DNA of 64,000 nt from Omphalotus guepiniiformis (lineage: Eukaryota > Basidiomycota > Agaricomycetes > Agaricales > Omphalotaceae): the NCBI GenBank assembly GCA_028554645.1, contig JAQOOI010000075.1:1-64000 (forward strand), given 5' to 3'. A program made the translations under genes and the position numbers. Shown here piece by piece: positions 56,508-64,000 of this stretch. A model generated the notes under the pieces. The model had not been told where the DNA came from. It saw nothing but the letters and a program-made list of their open reading frames with translations, and did not search any database. Each line of letters opens with the position of its first letter. Within the stretch, counting starts at the first letter, position 1.

Positions 56508-56800
56508 ATCCTGGGGCACGAGCATATATGCAGGTTTCCTTCCAATTCTGTTCTGAAACTGCTCTGCTAGATGATTCCACCAATCAGTGTATCATATATC
56601 ACCAAGATTACCCTAGAGTTCAGATTCGTATAAATTGGAATAGGCTGTTTTAATGTCTTGTACGCCGAGCGATGAGTTAATGCACGATCGATAAACTAGC
56701 AAAAGAGAAAATTCAAACTCATCAACTACATACTAGTGCACTCTGCACTGGTTGCTGGGCTGATCATGAGATGGCCATAAGTAGGGTCCGTCGCTACTGT
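56508..56800 (-). pseudogene. decayed copy of the galactokinase 5' exon and promoter
   Basis: Minus-strand sequence aligns base by base to 53510-53800 (galactokinase codons from the start to the PAYIARAP region, plus upstream DNA), with indels and loss of the start codon. The upstream flank similarity extends to about 56800. No downstream kinase exons follow, so it is a partial segmental copy. Confidence 0.75.
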
Positions 56801-57669
56801 TTGTTTTTCGCTTGTTTGTACCTCGCTTGCCTCTCAAGCTTGCCCGGAGCTTGCCTCTCGCCTCTCCTTTTCGAAAATCGATTTCACGACACATAGGACG
56901 GATCATAGACGAAGTATTACACCAAACGAAAGCTAACGTGACTTCTCAAATTCGCTCATGGATAGTTTCGAATGAGTTGGACAACATGCCTGCGGTGCGC
57001 CTGAACCAGCGAGAGATGCGTATCAGCCGCCTTCGATGATATTTGGTCAAAAGCCCTATAACGTTGGTCCAGGGCGAGCTAGGTTCCAGCACGGCTCACG
57101 CTCAGGGAATGTGGCAACAGCGGGAACATTACACAGACCACGGTTGTCAACAGCCGCACAACCGACCGCACGACATGTACAGAGGGCGATGCTTGCGGTG
57201 GCGGCTGGCTATACAGTATTGGGCGCTGGGCCTTCAGATCAGGTGAAAACACCGACCGGAACCTGGCAGAAGTGGCGGATATGGGGTGGACATGTCTTCA
57301 AGTGTTCATGCGTCTGGTGAATTCAATTCCATTTCCTGCCTAGAACTCCTCGTGAACCGTAGATGTATCTAGATCTCCTGCGATGAAGTGGGCCACACAA
57401 GTTATTTATCGATGTTAGTCGAAAAGGTCTTGGCTGATTGCCCTGTAACCATTAAACCAAAGGTGCTTCAGGTTGTGCTGGACGTTTGAGGCCAAAAACC
57501 GCCGCTCAGCTTGTCACTCAATGTTATATAACGTTCAATAGGCGCCGCCTTTTTGACCATCATATTTTGGTGAGTTCTCCGGAGGTGGCTCGTTACCGAA
57601 AATTGCTGTACATATATAAATGACCATTACATGTGTGTCTAATTCTTCCTGTCTACAGCGTCTCGCAAG
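56801..57669. other. intergenic region, no identifiable gene
   Basis: Short plus-strand frames (56812-57039, 57036-57320) have coding-like stretches but no recognisable domain or consistent splice pattern. They could be relics attached to the duplication. A TATA box for the next gene lies at 57613-57620. Confidence 0.45.
57613..57620 (+). promoter_or_regulatory. TATA box of F-box gene
   Basis: TATATAAA lies 50 nt before the ATG at 57670. Confidence 0.55.
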
Positions 57670-59118
57670 ATGCCAACACATTCAAAAGAATGTCTTGTTC
57701 CTCCAGAGGTTGTCGAAACTATCATCGACTTCGTCAGCCTGGATCTTTTCACGCTGAAGTCGCTGGCACTCGTATCGAAATCGACGTGTTATCGCAGTCA
57801 AACTCATCTTCTTTCCTCGATCTCTCTATCTAGTCCAGGGACCTGCCAAAGTTTTTACGAGCTCCTCGAAGAATCTCCTCGCATTGCTTACTATGTGAAA
57901 CACCTTCGCGTCACCGACCCCTCCTGGCGTGGGCCGAAACCAAGCTGGATAACAAGCGATACAAATCTTCCGCTACTCCTTGATAATCTTGTTTACGTAG
58001 AATCACTTTCATTTGAATTTCCATCCCGCACATGGTGGCTTACATGGTCAGGGTTTTCACCTGCCCTCAAAGCTTCCCTCGCCCGTTTCTCTAAACCAGA
58101 CCAGCACCAAGAGCGGGCAGCGCTTCGTACATTGAGCGTATCAAATATCGACTCGTTCCCTTGTCTATGCGAGCTCATCCGCTTCATCTCTTCGTGCGCT
58201 ACGCTGAAGCGCCTCTCTCTGCATCGGGTGTACGGTGTTCCTCCTTTAGGGTTCGACTGGCCAGGGGACGTTGTTATTGGCAATGACACTACCAATGATA
58301 CAGTGCCGCTCGGCCCTCAACTTGATTTTTTATCTATTTCAGAATGGCGCAGCGTACCGATTGACGCGCTTCTGATGAATCGTCTTCCAATCTCTATCGG
58401 ACGGTTACGCAAGTTTGTTTGCGTCCATGGTGAATCGAGGGGGTCGTTGCTGCAGCGATTTTGGAGCAGTGTGGGTGATACACTTGAGGATATGACGATT
58501 GTTGATTATTCTGCACGCAGTTAGTAATATTTTTTATCATTTCATGAAAGATCTATTCTCATCGTGTATGCGCACTAAGCATCATTAAGCCCAATCGCAA
58601 CTCTTCTCACAACTAACTCACTCCCACTCCTCACCTCCCTTAAACGCTTAACACTCCGCTTCTCAATTATTCCAACCTCCAATAGTGGCGAATGGTTCGA
58701 CTACGATCTCAGCAGCGTGTACGATTTGCCCGCCCTACAAGAGCTGCTCGTGATCTTTGAAATCGGATATACAACTTTTGACATCAGAAATCTACCGAAG
58801 GCAGAGGACACGCCATGTCAGTGGCGTTCTCTTGACGCTCTGTTGAGCAAGCCCCTCCCACAGGATCGGTGTTCTAGCGCTCTTGGGAAAGATAATAATA
58901 GACGGGTGGAGTTTAGGGTGCCGGGTGGTGGTGGGTTTTCGAGGGAGAAGAAAGAGTCGAGATATGCTGATGCCGAGGCGGCGCGGGTTCACGCTGGAGA
59001 TGGAGATGGAGATGGAGAAGGAGATGGAGAAGATGGATGGCAGCCGCTGAGGGTGTTCGTTGAGGAGTGTTTTCCGGTTTTGTCGTCGCGGGGATGCTTG
59101 AGATTTGGGTGCGAGTGA
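57670..59118 (+). CDS. F-box protein with LRR-like repeats
   Basis: Two exons (57670 to about 58522, and about 58579 to 59118) join in phase. The N-terminal F-box-like motif reads PPEVVETIIDFVSLDLFTLK followed by SLALVSKSTCYRSQTHLLSS. The remainder has irregular leucine-rich segments (LRTLSVSNIDSFPCLCELI, LKRLSLHRVYGVPPL, LDFLSISEWRSVPID, LKRLTLRFSIIPTSN). Near the C-terminus is a short Gly/Asp repeat (GDGDGDGEGDGEDG, encoded by GGAGAT repeats at 58994-59032). It probably acts as an SCF substrate receptor; the substrate is unknown. It is not closely similar to the F-box gene at 17174-18664. Confidence 0.75.
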
Positions 59119-59620
59119 AAGCCGAATCTCCGAGTGTGGCATTCAAGTGGGGTTCAATGGGATGCCGGAACGACAGGAATGAATGCTGTACGCCAGTATG
59201 TACGTACGATTTCAGGCTGCACCTTGAATCTTGCATCAGCGCCCTGGGGGTCTCGGTCGTACGCATTTGAACGGGGTAAAGTGGTTTAACGAACCTCAGT
59301 AAGCAATGGTGTAATGTGTTTATCACTAGTTTCTGCTTCTCCCGTTCATGACCGTTCTGTACTGTACTAGTACTACAGTAACATAAGTAGCAATTTCGAC
59401 TGAATTGGTTGCGATTTCAGCGCCAGGTTCACCTCAGCTTCGTTCTTAGATACTAATTCTATCACTGGCTACCCTTTACTCTGAATTAGAGAAGGACGGA
59501 GTCGGACCTGTATGATACTTACGAGTGCAAGTATGTATCTGCTGGTGAGCAAATAACAAATATGTGTTCGCCTGAGCTATATTTACTCACAAGTATGTCA
59601 TATCTTTAGACTCCACTGTA

Positions 59621-59806
59621 CATCCGGGCATTGAAACCGAGGCCGAAGACTCGCGTAGTAAGTAATGCGTCCTCCGAGTCGCAGAATTCCATTTCTATCT
59701 TCCTTAGAAATGGAATACTAAGTTATCGTCTTCACATCATCCGGGCTTGAAACCGAAGCCGAGGACTCTCTCGTATGTACTCGTAAGTAATGCGTCCTCC
59801 GAGTCG
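59621..59806. repeat. direct repeat pair around a small foldback
   Basis: Copies start CATCCGGGC at 59621 and 59738, and both end in GCGTCCTCCGAGTCG. Between them is the foldback TCCATTTCTA..TAGAAATGGA. Confidence 0.8.
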
Positions 59807-60087
59807 TCACGCGGACACAGAATCTCAGGCCTCAGGAGTCAGCTCTATCTTGCTGCATACATCTTTAACTAAACGGTTATCGTGATCTTCATCGACCTTG
59901 AACGCCGCGCCACCCCCATTTCAAGTTATTCATAATGATCGTGACGATCCTGGAGCTCCAACGATATCGAGAGAGTCCCGACCACTCGCTCGAAGAAAGG
60001 AAGGTGCCGAGCCGAGGTGTTTTCTTTCAAATTGTATGTATGTATCCTATCCCTTATAGTTATACTTACTATCTCTAATACTAGATC

Positions 60088-60123
60088 TATCCAATCGGGC
60101 TCGGGCTCGGGCTCGGGCTCGGG
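60088..60123. repeat. (GGGCTC)n array
   Basis: Four to five tandem hexamers reading TCGGGCTCGGGC. Confidence 0.85.
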
Positions 60124-60256
60124 AACGATGGGACATTTCTACTGTAAGTAAAGGTAAACCCAAGTCAGCAATGCTCCAAATGCTGTTCAAGTTTTTCCCT
60201 ATTCTTACATACCCATCCAAGCCACTCCAAGCCACCGCTGTTTATACTTGGGGCCT

Positions 60257-60276
60257 AGACCTCGCGCGCGAGGTCT
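60257..60276. repeat. 20-bp perfect palindrome
   Basis: AGACCTCGCGCGCGAGGTCT equals its own reverse complement. Confidence 0.9.
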
Positions 60277-61085
60277 CTCCGCCCTTTTGTCGTTTGCAAG
60301 ACTCAGTGACGGGATCGGAGCGATGTCTCGGTTTCTTTACCGTCGGCCGGGAGCCTACTTGTACCACCGACAAAAGACAAACGACAGACAGAAATGGTCG
60401 AGACTCGAAAGTACTTGTGCGAGTGAAGGCTTTGACTCTTAGCACTGTGAATCATTACGGGGATGGGGGACCCGGTGGGGTCTTCAAAAGTTGTTGACGT
60501 TGGATATAGTTGGAGTCGGTGTAGGTAAATCTCTAAGCTCCTGAGGCCTGACTGAGCCTGAAAGTAGCGGCGTAAACGTGGGGTGGGGTGGGGGTGGATG
60601 TAAAATGCCGGAATCGATGTGGGGCTATTGAAGGATTGTGGAATTTGCCGCGCTCCGTTTTGCATTGGATGAACGAGGATGAACGAGGATGAACGATGCG
60701 ATCGCGATCGTGCGGCGCGCTAGCCTTTGTGATCGAAGATCGGGTGTAGTTGGGATGCGGGGTTGATACTACTGCCAGAGAGGTGAGACATCGTTAAATC
60801 GTTCAATTGATCGTTGGTGGGTTTGGTGGGTGGGTAAGGATGGAGCTCGACGGTACTGTTGAGGAGTTGGGTTACAAAGTCGTCGTATGTACTCTTCATG
60901 ATTGGACGAGGCGAACGCGGACGAGACTGCGGGATCAGCTATTGTTTCTTCAATCAATACTTACGCAGCCTCACGTCGATGGAGGTCAGAGGTCGAGTTG
61001 ATCATTGTGTGGTCATTTAGACTTGGAAGTCGTGTAGAGATTCAGTGAGAGATAAGAAAGAAGCCGGTATACGTATACTGTATTA

Positions 61086-61182
61086 CTGACATCGGACAGA
61101 CTCAGTCACTCAGTGACTCCGTTGAGTCGGTACGAGGCCCCTTCTGACATCGGACAGACTTTGACTCCGTTCGGTACGAGGC
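61086..61182. repeat. imperfect tandem repeat
   Basis: CTGACATCGGACAGACT..GACTCCGTT..CGGTACGAGGC occurs at 61086-61138 and again at 61144-61182, the second copy shorter. Confidence 0.8.
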
Positions 61183-61752
61183 TTCCCTGGCTGTGTTCCT
61201 CGTGTTGTGACGGTGTTCCTCAGCCTCCTTCTCCTCCTCTTAATAATATGTATTACCTTCCGTGTCTTTCCTTGTCTTGGAATCACTGGCATTGCGTGCT
61301 ACATTTTATAATGCCTCACCTAAGCATTTACTTCAAATCACCGTGAATGTGATTGAAAAAGAGGTGATTCGGGTACAGTAACGATATGATAGAAGATAGA
61401 TAGGAGGCAGATAGAAGAGAAGAGAAACGTTGCGATGTATGTAGTACGTACTACGTACCGGTGCTGAAAATGTTCTGTCGTGCGGACACTGTCGACGTCA
61501 TGATAGACATGTAGATATGGAGTGTAATATGAAGCGAGATTCGGAATACGCACCCTGGTTGACCTCGCGATCAAAATGAGGATTTACAAACGACTTCGGG
61601 TACTGTAAGTACTGGGTGATGTCGTCATTCGGCTAGGGGGGTACTCAGAAGAAGTCAGAAGAGCAAGCACAATGAGGAGGCAGGCTGAGGCAGGTACCTC
61701 CATTGGACGAAAATTCAAATGAGATGAGTTACTGACTGATGAGTTGTGTAGC

Positions 61753-62207
61753 AGGACCCCGGAATGCCCACCAAAATGATGGTTTGTGTTTCGGACAAAT
61801 TGTCGAGAAATATTCGAAAATTACGTTTGACTTTCGGACAAAATGGGCCTTCGAAAGCGAAAAAGTAGTTTGCTACGCTCGGACAAATTTGCTATGAACT
61901 GGGCAGGTCAGCGATGATGAACGTACCGGTTGGGCTTCTGTCCTGACCTCTGACCGCTCAATGTTTCACACAGTGGTCCAAAAATGACCACTGTGTACTG
62001 TAAGTGGTCCTCGAGGCTCGAGACATGTCGTTAGAACTTTGCCAAAGCAAATTCTATCTATCCTCGCGCGGAAAATACTTTCCGGCATCTCCCGGCATCT
62101 TGGGGGCCACTTGAATTTCGGACATTTTCAGCGATTTTGAAAAATTTTTGGTTAGGACATTTTGGTTGCGCTGTCAAACATCCTTTTGGTGGGCATTCCG
62201 GGGTCCT
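61753..62207. mobile_element. MITE with 8-bp target duplication
   Basis: Inverted ends begin AGGACCCCGGAATGCCCACC and stay perfect for 24 bp. The direct repeat TGTGTAGC flanks it at 61745-61752 and 62208-62215. The interior has no gene. It contains an 11-bp stem (ACACAGTGGTC, 61968-61996) and several copies of TCGGACAAA/TTCGGACA. The 8-bp duplication suggests hAT or a related superfamily, but the ends do not start with the usual hAT C/TAGGG. Confidence 0.9.
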
Positions 62208-62215
62208 TGTGTAGC

Positions 62216-63355
62216 CTATGTGATTGCGCGGCAGTGCCGCTTTCAAAACAGCAAATTGAAAGCCTGTGATAATACATCTAGAGTTTGTGCTGTATAATTA
62301 TAGTGAACATATGAGCATGTGGACATTTGGACATGTATCTACGTTGTCACGGTCTTCCTCCTTCCTCCTCCTCTTCCTCTTCCGAGTCATTCCGTCCTTC
62401 GTAAGTATTGTCAAGATGTCATGCTGCAATGATCTACTCCTGAATTGCGTGCTATACCAGTACTTCCATACCTACTGCTAGATAGTGAATGTGATTCAGA
62501 TTCGGGTACATCCGTTGATAGAAGAATCAAAGAACAGAAGAAACAGCTACATACATACATTGTATTCATGTATTCATTTACTACTTACCAGTAAGGTCTA
62601 ATAGGGTGTGTATATGGATGAATATCAGTATCGCATCATCACCGAGTGACCTTCTTCCTTTCTCTCATGTTCAAATCCTCTCCACTCAACACGGAGACGG
62701 CAAGAGAGAATTCGAAGCAGCCTTCGCTGCGCATTGCAAGCGGTGATAAGACACTTTGTCGTTCAAGACACGTTAAATCTGATGAGAAAAGACAATTAGA
62801 ACAACATCGCATCCATCCCCGTCGTCTTTCCCGTCCTTCGAGTCCAGACCCCCCGCTCTCCTCTCCTCTCAGCGCAAGCTTAGCTCCACTCATCGTACGC
62901 ACTGAGCTGCACTGAAAGTCTGAGACTCAGACTCAGATAACGGGGCCTAACTTTAAATATTCAAACTCCGCGGATCTGATCAGCAGGCAAGTTGAAGAAT
63001 TGATCAAAATGATCAAGGTCATTTGACTATCGGTCCTTACCTTTTTTGGACGTATAGACTCTCACGATCGGTCGAGGCATCTAGGCACGAGGCGTATTGG
63101 AATTGGATTTTGGGGAATCTGGAATCTTAGATTCGCAGACGACGACGGACGACGACGACCAAAGCAAAGGCGACCAGCAACTATTCAACGCGAAAGGCGA
63201 AACAAATACAAGGACAAAGACAAAGGCAAAGGCGATTGTACTACGAAGAAGAAGACAGCAAATTGACAGCAACGAGTGAGAGAGGTGTACGCTAAACGAG
63301 AAACGCGCCTGGAAGCAACGACGGTTCAGACGACGAACGGCGATAGAAGTTAACA
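62216..63355. other. intergenic region and promoter of last gene
   Basis: No supported gene. CT-rich tracts occur near 62355-62400. The stretch before 63356 is a plausible purine-rich 5' UTR. Confidence 0.5.
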
Positions 63356-64000
63356 ATGGCAGACACGGAGGGAAGTTTGTATGGGTTGAACTACGATAGT
63401 TCGTTCTTGGATTCTTTACCTTCCGTTGATATTATTCAGGGTATGTCAATTTCATTCTTTCTTCCTGTCTCTCATCTCACATACCCATACTCAAACGTAG
63501 ACCCAATGCCCTCAACCAAAATCCGTACATTATCTGCAACCCAGTTCGAGTCATTGCAACACCAACATGTCCTCTCTCACCCTCCAGACTCGGTCTTATT
63601 CCCGTTCTTACATGGTATCGAAGGCGATAACGAAGCTCAGAATCTCTTCTTCGCGACGCAAGGTCAACAAGCGGTGCTTTGTAACCCAGAGGATATAACT
63701 ACACGAAATGGCTTCAACTCGTCGAGGACGAGGGGGTCAAGAACGAAAGTACCGAAATACCGTGGATTGATGTGGGTTATATGTGAAGAAGATTTGGAGA
63801 GTCCAGAAAAGGACTTGAGGGTGCTCGTTCATCGACCTAGTGATCTTGCGTCGTCGATAGAGGGGCGGTTTGGTGAAGGGGATGATGGAGAAGGGGATTC
63901 GAGTGAATCGTATTTCGATGAAGACGATGAGTTGGATGATGATGATGACGACGATGAAGACGATACGTCCTCTGAGTCGTTTGGAGATCCTGTTTCGCCT
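63356..64000 (+). CDS. 5' part of an unidentified gene, possibly phosphatase-related
   Basis: The ATG at 63356 (MADTEGSLYGLNYDSSFLDS) is followed by an intron (near 63440-63500) and a second exon that runs off the window. Readable motifs are TLSATQFESLQHQHVLSHPP, VLFPFLHGIEGDNEAQNLFF and KVPKYRGLMWVICEEDLE, then an acidic run of Asp/Glu (about 63895-63970). The FPFLHGIEGDN..QN.FF block recalls N-termini of basidiomycete tyrosine/dual-specificity phosphatase-like proteins, but no catalytic Cys-X5-Arg lies within the window. Function is therefore uncertain. Confidence 0.55.
   Translation, partial: MADTEGSLYGLNYDSSFLDSLPSVDIIQGMSISFFLPVSHLTYPYSNVDPMPSTKIRTLSATQFESLQHQHVLSHPPDSVLFPFLHGIEGDNEAQNLFFATQGQQAVLCNPEDITTRNGFNSSRTRGSRTKVPKYRGLMWVICEEDLESPEKDLRVLVHRPSDLASSIEGRFGEGDDGEGDSSESYFDEDDELDDDDDDDEDDTSSESFGDPVSP

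Larger units (their letters stand above)
59119..61752. other. repeat-rich gene-poor region
   Basis: No gene could be supported. Contents: a 61-69 bp direct repeat (59621-59681 and 59738-59806), a GGGCTC hexamer array (60088-60123), a 20-bp perfect palindrome (60257-60276), three GGATGAACGA units (60667-60697) and a 40-50 bp direct repeat (61086-61138 and 61144-61182). Confidence 0.55.

Noticed and set aside
56812..57320. Possible second FunK1 gene after the galactokinase relic
   Set aside because: Translated frames show none of the FunK1 motifs found at 53954-56398.
59119..63355. Repeats in the gene-poor region considered as a CRISPR array or centromere
   Set aside because: The repeats are few and irregular, without uniform spacers; the host is a eukaryote, and no long satellite array is present.

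Overview
The window is nuclear DNA of a filamentous basidiomycete, most likely an agaricomycete. Genes are intron-dense (introns about 40-70 nt, GT..AG with CTRAY-like branch points). Families typical of that class occur: a DUF7918 protein, a FunK1 kinase, divergent F-box/LRR proteins and an agaric-type multipass membrane protein. The species cannot be named from sequence alone.

Layout. 1-2522 (+): 3' part of the TFIIIC TPR subunit Tfc4/Sfc4, carrying several apparent +1 frameshifts. 2963-4288 (-): multipass membrane protein. 4971-9591 (+): long disordered Ser/Lys-rich protein. 9934-10026 (-): intron-containing tRNA-Lys(UUU). 10627-12995 (+): membrane-anchored heparinase II/III-like protein. 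13300-13966 (-): truncated copy of the F-box gene at 17174-18664 (-). 14184-14449: MITE with TA target duplication. 15611-17005 (+): zinc-type MDR oxidoreductase. 19214-33569: one 14.36-kb Ty3/Gypsy element on the minus strand. 33781-34365: hAT-like MITE. 34814-36029 (+): TFIIF beta. 36828-37473 (+): small single-pass membrane protein. 40522-43255 (+): RCC1-PHD protein. 43908-45316 (-): DUF7918 protein. 45532-47538 (+): type II membrane O-fucosyltransferase-like protein. 47853-48412 (-): ribosomal protein eS10. 49557-51317 (+) and 51527-53659 (-): convergent aldose 1-epimerase and galactokinase, a two-gene Leloir pair. 53954-56398 (+): FunK1 kinase, followed by a decayed copy of the galactokinase 5' end. 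57670-59118 (+): F-box protein. 59119-63355: gene-poor repeat-rich DNA with a third MITE (61753-62207). 63356-end (+): 5' part of a gene possibly related to phosphatases.

The most interesting object is the Ty3/Gypsy element. Its LTRs are nearly identical. Its primer binding site matches, over 18 nt, the 3' end of the tRNA-Lys encoded in this same window. Gag, Pro and Pol lie in three frames joined by two -1 steps, each at the same heptamer GGGTTTT. On the opposite strand, between pol and the 3' LTR, it carries two intron-containing genes with their own TATA boxes. One encodes a protein with a complete Zn(II)2Cys6 cluster. The tetranucleotide CGCG is several times denser across the element (LTRs, both coding strands) than in neighbouring host genes. 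I propose, as inference, that an element-encoded DNA-binding protein recognises these dispersed sites, comparable in logic to plant VANDAL/VANC anti-silencing.

The remaining genes are ordinary housekeeping or lineage-typical loci. Secondary themes are local duplication followed by decay (F-box pair, galactokinase 5' end) and small non-autonomous DNA transposons.
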